From Rapana venosa (Eukaryota > Mollusca > Gastropoda > Neogastropoda > Muricidae), in the NCBI GenBank assembly GCA_028751875.1, contig CM054162.1:6034712-6098711 (forward strand): a stretch of DNA of 64,000 nucleotides, written 5' to 3'. The translations under genes were made by a program, and so were the position numbers. Positions 11,054 through 26,130 of the stretch are shown here, piece after piece. Positions within the stretch are counted from its first letter, which is position 1, and each line of letters opens with the position of its first letter. A model generated the notes under the pieces. It searched no databases. It had not been told where the DNA came from and worked only from the letters and a program-made list of their open reading frames with translations.

Positions 11054-11338
11054 AGTATGTTCTTTCGAGCCAGAAGGCCCATAGAGCCGGAGCTTATCCC
11101 GGTTTCTGTAGCGTTAAGCGAACTGATGGTTTTTCACCACCCCTGTGACAGGACGCTAGTCTGTCGCCAGATACTTCCCCAGCAGAGCTGGTACCCACTT
11201 GTACACCTGGGTGGAGTGAGGAAAATAGGAGTAAAGTGTCTTTCCCAAGGACACAACACCGATCCGAGCGGGGATCGAACCCGCGACCTCTGGATCACGA
11301 GTTGACCGCCTAAACCACTCAACCACGGTGCCTCCCCA
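11054..11338 (-). mobile_element. Family E SINE with 13-bp target duplication
   Basis: Read on the minus strand: a tRNA-like head (ggcaccgtggttgagtggtt, gggttcgatccccgc) and a body with gtgtccttgggaaagacact, ending cttctggctcgaaagaacat. The 13-bp cttggaaacataa occurs at 11041-11053 and again at 11339-11351, so the element boundaries are exact. Confidence 0.9.
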
Positions 11339-11434
11339 CTTGGAAACATAATTTATTCAAAACTAATGTCAACTTCAGCACACACACACACACAACACAC
11401 ACACACACACACTTTTTGAAGTTTTTTCTTTTCC

Positions 11435-11443
11435 TTTTTTTTT

Positions 11444-11487
<44 letters not shown>
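11435..11487. repeat. T then G homopolymer pair
   Basis: A T run of about 20 bases leads into about 33 Gs, abutting the LINE fragment at 11.55 kb. Confidence 0.9.
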
Positions 11488-11488
<1 letters not shown>

Positions 11489-11554
11489 GGTTGTCTTGTT
11501 GAAACCAAACACCTCAGCCCACCTTTTTACCTACGCATCAAGCCGAAAAATTGT

Positions 11555-12856
11555 GTGGATGAAAAAGAACGAAGCACACATTCATTCTATGAGCTGAGAC
11601 GAGTGACCAAACAAATCGAAATGAGGCTGACTAGAGCTTGCCATAGGGCATTGACTAGTCTTGTAGACAATTGGTTGTCAAACATTAATGACAATACATT
11701 TTGTGGAGTATTATTTGTAGATTTCAAAAAAGCATTTGATACAATTGACCACAGACTTCTCATTAACAAGCTAGACCTAAATAATCTATCTACAAATACT
11801 TTAGAACTTCTTGCTTCTTATCTTACAAACAAGCAACAATGTGTCTCAATAGCTACGTCCACATGCACACTAAAACCCATTCATTGTGGAGTACCACAGG
11901 GATCCATCTTAGGACCAATTCTATTTTCAGTATGCATAAATGACCTTCCTCTCCATATCAAATCCAAATGCGAACTTTTTGCTGATGATACAACCATACT
12001 AAACAAGCCATACCGACATTAACTGTCTTGCAAAGACATTACAAAAAAGCACCGATGATCTTGTCAACTGGACTGAACTAAACCACATGTCTATACACCC
12101 CCAAAAAAAACAAAATGCATGCTTATCACTACCAGACAAAAGCGACAAAATCTATCTCATAAACTTTCTCCAATCAATATAAAAAAGTAAGCAATCGAAC
12201 AAACCTCTCACCACAAAGTTCTAGGAGTAACAATTGATGAAAATCTCAGCTGGTACCGTCACATATCCCATCTGTGCAAATAATGTCTCAGAGAGTATAC
12301 CAATTGACTAAAATCAAACATTTTCTTGACTTTCATTCAAGAAAACTTTTCTTTCAAGCTTATATACAATCTTCAATAGATTACGCTTCAACCCTGTGGG
12401 ATTCTGCTAGTACAAGCACTATAAAAAAACAACAACAACCAACAAGAACATTATTAAGTCTGTATAAACGTGCTCGTAAACTGTTGTTTTTTTTAAGAAG
12501 ACAACCTTACTAGAAGTGGATTATACTCAGTTAAATATTCTTCCCATACTCAGTTAAATATTCTTCCCATACACCAAAGATTAAGATTTAACAAAGGCCT
12601 CATGATGTTTACGATAATGACAGGAACTTTTCCCTCATCCTTAAAAGACAAGTTCCCTATGAATCACTCCAGAAATACTGCAAAGCCCAGTGTCCCAATC
12701 CCAAGAATAGATTTGTTCAAATCTAGCTTACTCTACTCAGGCCCTGTGCTGTGGAACTCCCTTGCTGATTCACTTAGACAACACCAATCATTAACAATCT
12801 TCAAAAGTCATTTTTTCCATCCACTTGATGCATCAAAAATAAAAATCCACACTTGA
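11555..12856 (+). pseudogene. Broken LINE reverse transcriptase (Jockey/CR1-like)
   Basis: A readable stretch at about 11570-12020 has reverse transcriptase motifs: LFVDFKKAFDTIDHRLL, GVPQGSILGP and the catalytic FADDTT. The frame then breaks several times. At about 12274-12513 it resumes (LTKIKHFLDFHSRKLFFQAY), and at 12602-12856 it reads the usual C-terminal end (SGPVLWNSLADSLR, TIFKSHFF). The endonuclease domain is absent; the fragment begins 70 bp after a T/G homopolymer (11435-11487). It is a dead copy by frameshifts and 5' truncation. The class is inferred from motif style. Confidence 0.85.
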
Positions 12857-12910
12857 TCTGTTGGATACAAAGTAAATATATCCTCCCTTACATTATACCC
12901 AATTACCCCC

Positions 12911-12948
<38 letters not shown>

Positions 12949-13142
12949 GTGAATGTTTTACTTGTATCTGGCTATTGTGTTATTGCAAACTGACTTTTAG
13001 AAATAATTTCCTCTATCCTACTTCTTTACCATTACTCTAGGATGATTTTAACATGTACAATGTTAAATCACAGTCATTGATAATGTTGTTAGTGTTGATG
13101 AATTGAAAATTTGTATGCAATATCATATGGATTCAAAATGTA

Positions 13143-13177
<35 letters not shown>

Positions 13178-13208
13178 CTCTCTTCTCCTCTCTCTCTCTC
13201 TCTCTCAG

Positions 13209-13676
13209 TTTATTAACGCTTTCAGGCAAAGATTGATTGACTGCCGATGGCAGCAATGGAGTAATCATATACAAAACAGTGAAAGATTTCAAATGTACAG
13301 ACAATTTATAAGTTCGCATGATGTCAAACCTTATCTAAAACTTGATATGGATATACATTTGAAAAGAATAATGTCTAAGTTTAGACTTGGTGTATCAGAT
13401 ATAAATGTTCATAAATTCAGATACAGAGAACATATTGACGACGTCAGGCTGTTATGCCCATTATGTAAGCAAGCTCCGGAGGATGAAGTACACTTTGTCT
13501 TGTGCTGTCCAGTATTTGAGGATGTTAGGCAGAACTACATCCCTGTTAAATATAGTAGACAGCCTAATTTATTTAGACTCTGTTTACTCCTGGCATCAAG
13601 TCATCCTGAGGTTGTGCGCAGCCTCACTTTATATTTGTGTAAAGCCTTCAGAATAAGAGAGATAATGTTATCCTAA
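13209..13676 (+). pseudogene. 3' end of a LINE ORF (zinc-knuckle tail)
   Basis: The frame is open from the CT microsatellite at 13143-13207 to a TAA at about 13674. It reads INAFRQRLIDCRWQQW, then RIMSKFRLGVSDINVHKF and a cysteine/histidine cluster CPLCKQ...HFVLCCP, typical of the zinc-binding region after reverse transcriptase in mollusc LINEs. A 3' UTR-like tail runs to about 13880 and ends with ttcgag repeats. The 5' part is missing. Confidence 0.65.
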
Positions 13677-13720
13677 GTGATATTTTTGTAGCTGACTTTG
13701 TGTTATACAGCAACATGTTG

Positions 13721-13769
<49 letters not shown>

Positions 13770-13904
13770 TGCGTGTGTGTGTGTTAAAATCTAAAATACT
13801 AAGCAGTTCGGCAACCCCCTTCATGTATGGGCCAATGGCCTTTTGTGAATAAATCGTTCGAGTTCGAGTTCGAGTTCTCTCTCTCTCTCTCTCTCTCTCT
13901 TGTC

Positions 13905-14510
13905 GTGTTGTATCCTGTTGAATGCTTTATTCAGATTTAATATTTCAATTATACTGCGTAAGTTGACTGTATTTGAGATTTAGTGAATGTTTTATTTCGA
14001 TATCTTGTTTTGAGTGTACCAATTATGTATAGCTAATTTCAATGTGTAGATGTCCTTTTTTTTTATGACTATATATATAAGATATTCATAAAGATTTGAT
14101 TTTGGCATTGATGCATGGTGTGCGTGCGTGCGTGGCGCGAGCGCGTGAGTGGTGTGTGTGTGTTAAACTAACATAGAGTCGAAACCTTGATATGGCAATG
14201 GCCTTTGTCTGTAATAATATGTTCAGTTCGGTCGAGTTCTCTTTGCTGTTGCTCTTCCTGCGTGATGTAACCGTACAATGAATTTATTGCAGATTAATAT
14301 TTCAATTAGACTGCAAATGATGTATTGAGATTTACGTGAATGTTTTATCTTGATATCTTGTTGAGGTACCAATTATGTTGTAATTTCGAATGTGTAGATG
14401 TCCTTTTTTAGATATTATGAGATATTCATAAAGATTTGATTTTGGCATTGATGCATGGTGGCGTGCGTGCGTGCGCGCGAGCGCGTGGGGTGTGGTGTGA
14501 GTGTAATGGG
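13905..14510. repeat. Tandem duplication of LINE 3' flank, about 300 bp unit
   Basis: 13915-14140 and 14275-14500 share taatatttcaatta, atgttttat, accaattatgt, gtgtagatgtcctttt, and tcataaagatttgattttgg followed by cattgatgcatggtg and a GCGTGC tract. The second copy differs mainly by small deletions. Confidence 0.75.
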
Positions 14511-14722
14511 TGCAATTGCTGTGCATATCTCCTAAGTCTGCTTATGTAATGATTTGTTTTTTGTTGTAGCTTACTATTGGTTTGCTTTCCTATCATTATA
14601 AGTATGATTTGTTTGTTTCTTTCTGTTAAATTACTTTTACGGTTTGTTATCCTTTATATATGGAGGTTTTGTTTTGGTTTGTTCTGTTTTGGTTTAGGGT
14701 TGGGTGTGTTGTTGTTTTTGGT

Positions 14723-14763
<41 letters not shown>
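14723..14763. repeat. G homopolymer, 41 bases
   Basis: Longest pure run in the window. G (14925-14936) and C (14946-14969) runs follow within 200 bp and could pair. Confidence 0.9.
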
Positions 14764-14764
<1 letters not shown>

Positions 14765-15009
14765 ATTATCGTTGTCCCCCTCTCCCTTGTTGTTGCAGCC
14801 TTTATTTTGCTCTTGGTTTCTTTGCTATCTTTCAGTTGTTTCTGTTTTTCTTCTTTATTACCTTTGTTGCCTTTTCTCTCTCCTTTTCGGTGTGTGGTGG
14901 TGTGTGTGGTGCCGCTGGTGCGGTGGGGGGGGGGGGTAGATATTTCCCCCCCCCCCCCCCCCCCCCCCCTATACTGTGTGAGTGTATTGGTATGGGCTTT
15001 ATTTTATTA

Positions 15010-15090
15010 TCATATATATCCCTAAGGGCGGGGGCTGGATGTAAAAACGCACATGGATGCTTATTCATTATCCTCGAAATAAAAGAATTT
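15010..15090 (+). mobile_element. Family A SINE, 3' tail only
   Basis: Short tail (gctggatgtaaaaacgcaca, ttatcctcgaaataaaag) 160 bp upstream of the NDUFA8 start. Confidence 0.6.
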
Positions 15091-15249
15091 GTCACAGAAT
15101 ATCAATGGAAGGCCCTAATTGCGAGTGTGGGGAGAAGCGAGAAAGGGTTCGGTAATATTCCATGAATACTTTTTGTTGCACACAAAGCTAAGGGAGACAA
15201 CAGCTCAACTTCCTGGCACCAAGGTCAACTCCAAGTTGTGCAGGCAAAA

Positions 15250-18789
<3,540 letters not shown>

Positions 18790-18954
18790 GTCCTGCGTGG
18801 AGTTACTACTAGTTTGTGATAGCTATTCGGAGGGTTAGGTTTGGTTAGTGACTGCTTGTGTGTGTGTGAGATGTCCGAGTAACTGTTTCAGTGAAGAGGT
18901 TTGTGTAGGATTTACGGAGAAGGAGAATATTTAGATTTTTACTGGTTTTAGAAC

Positions 18955-19078
18955 TGAAGTCACGCTGAAGTCAGATGCGCTGGGCCTGACTTGTCAGGTG
19001 CTTAACGACAGCGCAATGTATTTTCGCTCGTGTGACAAGACAACAATAGGTGCTGTCTGAGCATTCAACAAAGAAGAA
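18955..19078 (+). mobile_element. Family D repeat, 3' third
   Basis: agtcagatgcgctgggcctg through tgctgtctgagcattcaaca and GAAGAA, inside the NDUFA8 3' UTR. Confidence 0.7.
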
Positions 19079-19400
19079 CTGAAAGACACCTGAAAATTGA
19101 AAAATCGAATCAGGAAAGTGTTATATATCTGAGAGTTGGAGGGAAAAACTTAAAACAGTAGAACAAAAGTACTTTTTGTTTACAGCTTATATTAAGTTAT
19201 GATCAATTGACAAACCTGTTGTGTTGCTCTACGTCCACTTTGCAAACAGGAATGGTGGACAAACTAGTGTAAAGTTACATTTAAAGAGAGACTGTGTATA
19301 TGTATCAAATGTGGGTGTGGCAAATTTTGTCAGTAGACAAAAATGTTATGTATAGCAACAATGAGACTGTCGTCTCTTGGAGAACTTGTTTGTGCTGAGA

Positions 19401-19406
19401 AATAAA
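19401..19406 (+). terminator. Polyadenylation signal of NDUFA8
   Basis: AATAAA is followed by a TG/T-rich stretch, about 610 bp after the NDUFA8 stop. A fragment of repeat family D lies inside the predicted 3' UTR at about 18955-19075. Confidence 0.65.
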
Positions 19407-19489
19407 GCATGTTGGTTTTCACTTTTTTTATGTGGTTTTCAATTGTTCCTGGTTGGAAGAGTGCTTTTATTACTTTGATTTTTTTGTTT

Positions 19490-19585
19490 ATTGCTCCTCA
19501 GCTGGAGTTCCAAGGTTCTTTAATGGTGAGATTTTTGTGTATGTAACCGTTTCCCCACCACCGTTTAGGAAGCAGCATTCCAACC
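19490..19585 (-). mobile_element. Family C SINE, 3' fragment
   Basis: Reverse copy: tcagctggagttccaaggtt, gtgagatttttgtgtatgta. Confidence 0.6.
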
Positions 19586-19589
19586 TTGG

Positions 19590-19890
19590 GGATGATGTCT
19601 AAACACGACACCTGTGTGCATGCGTTTAAAAAAATGCTGTTATCTGTTCCTGCCAGTATGAAATGGCCTCTACCAAATGGCAGAACATGTTTTTAACGTG
19701 CGCAAGATGTTCTGTGAGCATTTGCACATGGCGTGTCGGTTTATATAGTTTCCTCTGAAGGACTTTCACTCAGTTGGATTTTTATGTCTAACTGGGAGGA
19801 AAGGGTAAGGTTGGAGTCAAACCCAGAACCTCACAGTTGACTTGTTAGGCAGGTGAACGTCTTACCGTTCTGCCACCTTCCTTCTTTTTA
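19590..19890 (-). mobile_element. Family A-related SINE, diverged
   Basis: Minus-strand copy with tgttcctgccagtatgaaat, a diverged core and a tRNA-like head (acccagaacctcacagttga to gttctgccaccttcc). Together with 23330-23620 it defines a subfamily with an AAGGTGGCAG head. Confidence 0.7.
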
Positions 19891-20009
19891 GTTTGAATAG
19901 ATTCTCTCTCTTTTTGCGAGATAAGCATTTCTCCAAGGTACAAACAAACAGCAAAACCGTGTGAGTGGCTGTACAATGTTACTGTTCATTCTGCCTTTTT
20001 ATTCCCTTC

Positions 20010-20130
20010 CTTGGCCAGAGCTCAGAGATTCACCAATGGTGAGGTTTTTGCCTAGACATGCAACCAGTTATTTCCCTACCATTGAAGTAGCCACTTTCTG
20101 ACTTTGAGGATGCAGTTGGGAATTGAATCT
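20010..20130 (-). mobile_element. Family C SINE, 3' fragment
   Basis: Reverse copy: ttccttggccagagctcaga through attgaagtagccactttctg. Confidence 0.6.
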
Positions 20131-20464
20131 ACCAGTTTTGCCAGGACAGTTGGAAAGTACTTCCCTGCTCTTTCCGATTTTCAACATCTTTAGATGTGCA
20201 CAAGTCCGAAACTGTGAAAGCGTATGGCTCTGACCGGTTTAGAGTCTCCTCCGAAGTGCCCACAACACATGTAGTTCAAACTTTGTCCTTTGCTAAATTC
20301 AGTTGAAAAAGCATTGTCTCTAAGGCAAGCAAATAATGTATACAGGCAAGACAAAATTTAAAAAAAAAAAGAAAAGGCGCTGTACCCCGGTGATCTTTCC
20401 TTCCTCAGGAGGGTGATTTAATGCAGAGAAAGCTACTGACTTTGTACATTTTGTTGTTTTTTTA

Positions 20465-20925
20465 TTGTTCCTTGGCTAGAGCTCCCAGGTTCACCAATGG
20501 TGAGATTTTCAAGCGCTTTGATTTGTTGCTTTACAAGATTCAGCGCTATATAAATTCCATCATCATCGTTATTATTATTATTATGATTTTGTGTATACAA
20601 TCGTTTTTGAACACATGAAGGTAGCCACATTCCGACTTTGGGGATGTATGCTGGGTGTGTTCGTGTTTCCGTAACCCATCAAACACTAACATAAGTAACA
20701 GGATCTTAAGTGTGCCTATTTGATCTTTTTCATGTGTATATACATGAAGGGAATTAGGGCACTGGCAGATCTGCACTTGGGAGTTGTTTGGAAGATTGTA
20801 GAAACTTCCACCCTTCATTCATCAGACACCGCCAAGGTTCAAACCCTCGACTTCATGGACCCATGGGAAGTAAGTCGAACAGTCATAGCCACTCGTCTCT
20901 GTTCTACCAATATAAAATGTCACAA
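20465..20925 (-). mobile_element. Family C SINE, near full length, with nested cassette
   Basis: Reverse copy from ttccttggctagagctccca to cttcatggacccatgggaag and the tRNA-like head. A reversed TATAGCGC/AAT cassette (about 20508-20585) interrupts it just after gtgagatttt. Confidence 0.75.
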
Positions 20926-21424
20926 CCCAAATACACTTAAGTCAGGCATGCGCATGCACACACACTCACCCCCTTCTCCCCCCACAACAGACAAAGACAG
21001 ATCTTCAATTGACCATAATCTTTATTTCTCCTCTTGCTGTGTGCAGTTGAAGATCCTTCACAATAAGAACGGATTGAGACAACCATTCCAGCCAGCTTTC
21101 TCAGAACACCATCACAAGAGGAACACAACAGAGACACACACACACACAATCATCCTGTACATCTTACCATAACATAATCACACACAAAAAAGCAAACAAC
21201 AAACACATACATGAAGTACATACAATGCATACACTCCCAAGTCCCAAGCCAAATTCTATGAACGGTTCAAAACACATTCTGAATTCATAGCAAACGAAAT
21301 CTTTGTTGTCCTACAGCTGTATTTTATTTATTTATTTGTTAGTGTACAGGACAATCGCTATCGTTGATGCTCTCAATCTTTTTCAATATCCTCTCTTGTT
21401 ATTTCCCAGTTTAGTTCATACTTG

Positions 21425-21850
21425 CACATATGTGACGCTCCACCATGAAATGAGTTGCATTGCACCTGACCCACTTTTCTGTTTGGATGCATTTTAGGCA
21501 GGTGGGGGTCAGGTTGTTGATTTTGAGATTTTGACTGATTTTAAAACTATAAGCTTTCTTCTACCTTGTACTGAAGTATCAAGGTGTAATTTTGTTTTTC
21601 CTCTTGCTGGACAAACCTGTTTAAGAACACCCAAGCCCTAAATCTGACCACCTAATACGATGCAAAATTTGTCAATATCTCATTTTGTCACTTCTTGAAG
21701 TCTGTAATTTCAATTTGTAATAACCTTTCATATTATGGTCTGATTTTCAACCCATGTTTTTTGTATTGAATAACCTTTTATTGTTGCAGATTAACAACAT
21801 ATTAACAACTAAAAATTTACTTCCAGTGCAATGTGACTCATTATGATAAA
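21425..21850. mobile_element. Second copy of the 9.1-9.5 kb MITE-like element
   Basis: It shares long blocks with 9086-9525: gcacctgacccacttttctg, gcaggtgggggtcaggttgt, tctcattttgtcacttc. Its ends also form an inverted pair (aatgagttgcattgcac and gtgcaatgtgactcatt). Confidence 0.65.
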
Positions 21851-22624
21851 GAGGAAACAGTACCACTGAAGTCCAAGCACTTTTCATTTCCCAAAGTTCA
21901 TCACATTTTCAGTGCAGTGGTTTGGTGAATAGATGAACATCCTTTTTTATGCTTGTACAGTCTCCAAATTTACTGAGCTGTCATTGGGGTACCTACCCTT
22001 CTTTTTTAAAAAAAAAAGGGGGGGGGCAGAGAAGGTAAGGAGATGGGCACCATACCGTCATGATGTTGGGTCTAGAGAACGTGATGCTCTTTCCATTCAC
22101 TACCCAACGACTGTTGAAGTTACAGAGCATTGTCATAAATATATCTCACCAAGTGATAGTACTTCAACTGTATTTTCTACAAGTTACATCTTTTGAGATT
22201 CAGAATGATTTTGTTTCCCTTCAGTCATTCTAAACAATCCATACAAGTAGGCGATCTTTTACTCAAGTACACAGCACAAAAGAACATAAAATATGTTTGT
22301 GTGAGTCTGTGCATATGATGTGCAAACATTTGTGTGTGTGTGTGTTATATATGTGTGTGTGTGTGTGAGTGAATGAGTGAGTGAGAGGGAGAGAGAGAGA
22401 GAGAGAGTAATGGACATACACAAACACACAAAGAAGTGAAACAACCAGTGAGAAAGAGGAGAAGTGAGGGATTCCAAAAATACCCCTGTTCTTCAACATT
22501 GCAAAAAATAAAAAGAAGAATTCTACCCTAGCAATCTTGACATTTCTTTCCGTTCTATTTCATACCAAACTGTAAAATCTTCCCATGATACCCAGCAGTA
22601 CCAAACTAAAGTCAACAGCAAGTA

Positions 22625-22940
22625 TTCTTCTTCTTCTTTCAACACTCAGACAGCAACTACTGTTGTCTGTCATATAAGCGAAAACGCGTTGCGCTGCCAC
22701 TTAGCGCCTGACAGTCAGGCCCAGCACATCTGATTTTGGCGTGGGAGAGAATTGTTATCTTTGAAGTCTTTCTACAAAGAAAAAAAAAGGTAGGAGAATG
22801 AATCAAGAAGGAAGAAAATAGACAAGAAGGATGTGACAGGAAGAAAAGGAACAAGGCAGAAATAAAAAATAAAAGAGGGAATTCCTAGCACAGAATTTTC
22901 AGGAGGAAATGCTATTTGTACTGACAGATCCCCACAGGCA
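22625..22940 (-). mobile_element. Family D repeat, full length
   Basis: Reverse copy: ttcttcttctttcaacactc, cctgacagtcaggcccagca, to tgacagatcccca. Confidence 0.75.
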
Positions 22941-23329
22941 GAAGCAGCAAGTACAAGAAGCTCCCCCTCCCCCTCCTCCCAGTAAGATACTGACTTGCTA
23001 TGGATTCTGTTAGAGTACCTACACTTATCAAGATGATGAATGCTACAGTTAACCTACAAATCACATGGGAGAAAATGTACAGATGATACGGTTCTTTGGC
23101 TTTCCTGTATGATTTGAACTGAGGGAGCAAGAAGGACTGAGGATCTGATTGATATTGAGAACATTCATAGCAGATACCAGGACATTATTTTTTGTTTTTA
23201 AAAACCCCCTAACTAATGTCTTTACAATTTTTTTTACAGTATCTGCAACTGCTTTACAATGTCCAAAAGGTTTACGCATAGTCCACAGGGATTTATAGAA
23301 ACCAAAATTTGACATTTACATACTGTCAA

Positions 23330-23625
23330 GAAGGAAGGTGGCAGGATGGTTAAGACGTTCACCTGCCCAACAAATAAACCGTGAGGTTCTGGGTTCCATT
23401 CCCAGCCTTGCCCTTTCTTCCCAGTTTGGTAAAAAAAAAAAAAAATCGAACTAAATGTCAAATCCTTCAGATGCGACTATAAACCGAGGCCTCTCTGTGC
23501 AAACGCACATACATAAAACATCTTGGGTACAGGTAGATGAGTAGGCCTTGTCATGCCGCTAGGAATGGATGACAAAATTAAAAAAAATTGCATGCAGACA
23601 GGTGTGTGTTTTAGACATCATCCCT
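23330..23625 (+). mobile_element. Family A-related SINE
   Basis: The head ggaaggtggcaggatggtta has a box A-like segment and ggttccattcc as box B. The body has gcgactataaaccgaggcc and a weak tail. Same subfamily as the 19.6-19.9 kb copy. Confidence 0.7.
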
Positions 23626-23661
23626 GAAGTGTGATTGCGGCTACCTAAATGGTTTGTGTGT

Positions 23662-23692
<31 letters not shown>

Positions 23693-24469
23693 GGGGGGGG
23701 CGCATATGCAAAAACCATGAGCCTTGAAGGTCCAGCTGAGGAAAGATGGAAGGAAAGGGGGGGGAGGGGGGGATTTAAAACATAAATCCTTTTTTTTTGG
23801 AGGGGGGAAGGCAGGGGTAGTAATCACAACCTTTTAAAACAAAGAACTGTCTAGGTGAAGATTGGTTCAGATAAACGCCGTAGATTCCAAACATGAAAAC
23901 GACAGAAGACTGACATAATATTCACTGTTCTTTGCATCTTTTTGAGGTTTGTTTGCAAGAGCTGTGTTACAGTGTGTGTTTTGGTACAGCTGTTAAAAGT
24001 GCTCCTTCCCTTTCCCCACCACTATCAAACAGTATCAAGGGTGTTCCCTCCTGTCCTGTCTTCACACACACACACGCACACACACACACACACACACAGA
24101 GCAAACATTACCACATAACATTATTTGGAGTCGTAACATATCTACCTTGTAACACTGATAAAAAAAAACCCAACCCACAATACATGAAACAACCTGATAA
24201 TAAACACTACACCTTCACCAATATATATAATATGAACATCTTGAACTTTTGACTATCAAAATGTTTTGGAACATTTCTAGTCCAAAGCAACTGAGATCTG
24301 ATATCAAAATACCACAAAGTACTTCCACGCTAAAGCTTTAGTAGAGATTAATGTAGCATTACACTCTATTAAAAAAAACACCCAGACAACCTCAAAGAGT
24401 TAAACAGTCTAGAGAAAACTATTTACTTGAAGGACTGCAAAACTTTGAATTGCATCATACACAACATCA

Positions 24470-24925
24470 CAGTTCACAGCGCAAATCCGGCATAAATCGG
24501 TCAAGGGTCCAGGGCTAAAATGACCGCAACTCTTCCTTTTACCAAGGAGGCACCGTGGTCGAGTGGTTTAGGCGGTCAACTCATGATCCAGAGGTCGCGG
24601 GTTCGATCCCCGCTTGGTGTTGTGTCCTTGGGAAAGACACTTTACTCCTATTTTCCTCACTCCACCCAGGTGTACAAGTGGGTACCAGCTCTGCTGGGGA
24701 AGTATCTGGCGACAGACTAGTGTCCTGTCACAGGGGTGGTGAAAAACCATCAGTTCGCTTAACGCTACAGAAACCGGGATAAGCTCCGGCTCTATGGGCC
24801 TTCTGGCTCGAAAGAACATACTACTACTTTACTCCTTTTACCAAGTCCAAGAGTGCAGTTCCTGCCATAATTAGCACCAGCTGGGCTGGGATGGGATGAA
24901 ATACACAGCAGCTGAGGAGCTAAAA
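24470..24925 (-). mobile_element. Family G repeat, split by the family E insertion
   Basis: Reverse family G: 24470-24546 (cacagcgcaaatccggcata, gggctaaaatgaccgc) and 24833-24925 (taattagcaccagctgggct, agcagctgaggagctaaaag). Removing the SINE and one target copy restores a continuous unit. Confidence 0.7.
24547..24832 (+). mobile_element. Family E SINE with 13-bp target duplication, nested
   Basis: Nearly identical to the 11.05 kb copy: ggcaccgtggtcgagtggtt, gggttcgatccccgc, tcgaaagaacatac and a short ACT-repeat tail. tccttttaccaag flanks it at 24534-24546 and 24833-24845. It splits a reversed family G copy. Confidence 0.9.
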
Positions 24926-25139
24926 GTGGGGGAAACTGACAGTTTATTGTCTCATATCTGCAAGTTCTTGTGGAGCAATCCCTCATTTTGGACAGATGGA
25001 TGAAAGACACAAGTACTACCCCTTCCACCTCCACCACCACCAATGTTTTTGCCATAAAATGTGTCACTGACTGGACGTGGTTAATATTATTATTAATTGG
25101 CTGAAATTACTACTAAGAGCCATAGTGAGGAAATGGAAG

Positions 25140-25300
25140 AAAAGTTGAAAAATGACAATAGATTCTCTGTTTTTACAAGGTTCACAGACAACAAGAAAAA
25201 TGTTGAAAAATGACAATGGATTTTGTTTTTACAAGGTTCACAGAAAACGGGAAGAAAAGCTGAAAAAGAACAACAGATTTTCCATTTTCATCCAGTATCA
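25140..25300. repeat. Short tandem duplication, about 60-bp unit
   Basis: Three units contain gttgaaaaatgacaat or gctgaaaaagaacaac, a tttttacaaggttcacaga block and a purine-rich link. Confidence 0.65.
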
Positions 25301-25314
25301 CAGCATACAGATAA

Positions 25315-25350
<36 letters not shown>

Positions 25351-25504
25351 GCTCTACCATAACAAATAAACAACACTGTAAGCAGATGGTTGAACAACTG
25401 CATAGCTCAATATGCTTAACACCCCCCCCCCCCCCCCTCACCCAATACAATCATTATAAGCCGACATTCATTACGGAATGTTCACGTGCATACCCTTTGT
25501 TTTT

Positions 25505-25625
25505 GTTCCTTGGCTAGAGCTCCGAGGTTCACCAATGGTGAGATTTTTTTACAGGTGTGACCGTTTTTGTTTTCCTCCCACTATCTAGGTACCTGCATTC
25601 CAACTTTGGGGATTATACTAGATCT
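25505..25625 (-). mobile_element. Family C SINE, 3' fragment
   Basis: Reverse copy: ttccttggctagagctccga, accaatggtgagatt, ccaactttggggattatact. Confidence 0.65.
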
Positions 25626-25704
25626 ACATGAGTGCACATACAAAGGAGAGTAACAACATAGCAGATCTGTGTAAAAGCTGATAATAAAGAACCCCCCCCC
25701 CTCC

Positions 25705-25810
25705 CTCTGCTAGAGGTCTGAGGTTCATCATTCATGAGATTTTGTGTTTGCAACCGTTTCTTGCACATCATGAAGGTAGCCGCATTTCGGCTTTGGGGAT
25801 TGATCATGAA
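25705..25810 (-). mobile_element. Family C SINE, 3' fragment
   Basis: Second reverse fragment: tgctagaggtctgaggttca, catcatgaaggtagccgcat. Confidence 0.6.
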
Positions 25811-26039
25811 ATGTTTGCTCTTAAAACTTTACACAATTTGAAGCTGTGACTTAAGGTTTCCTGAGGTCAGAAGCCCGTCACCTTATCTATATAACCCAGC
25901 CAACAATTTGAAAGACATACTCCGGACATGGGCTTTCATTACACTATGTTGTTTGGGCCAGACACGACAACGACACCACAACAAAAACTTGCTGAGTTGT
26001 TTCACCTGCTTAACACTCACTGACACAATGTGATCCACC

Positions 26040-26130
26040 TTCAACTCTTGATTATCCCTGAAGTCTGCATACAGCTACCTTCATGGTGGGCACAAAACGG
26101 CTGCATATGCAACATCGGAGCTCTAGCTAA
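26040..26130 (+). mobile_element. Family C SINE, 3' fragment
   Basis: Plus-strand end: gctaccttcatggtgggcac, aacatcggagctctagctaa. Confidence 0.55.
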
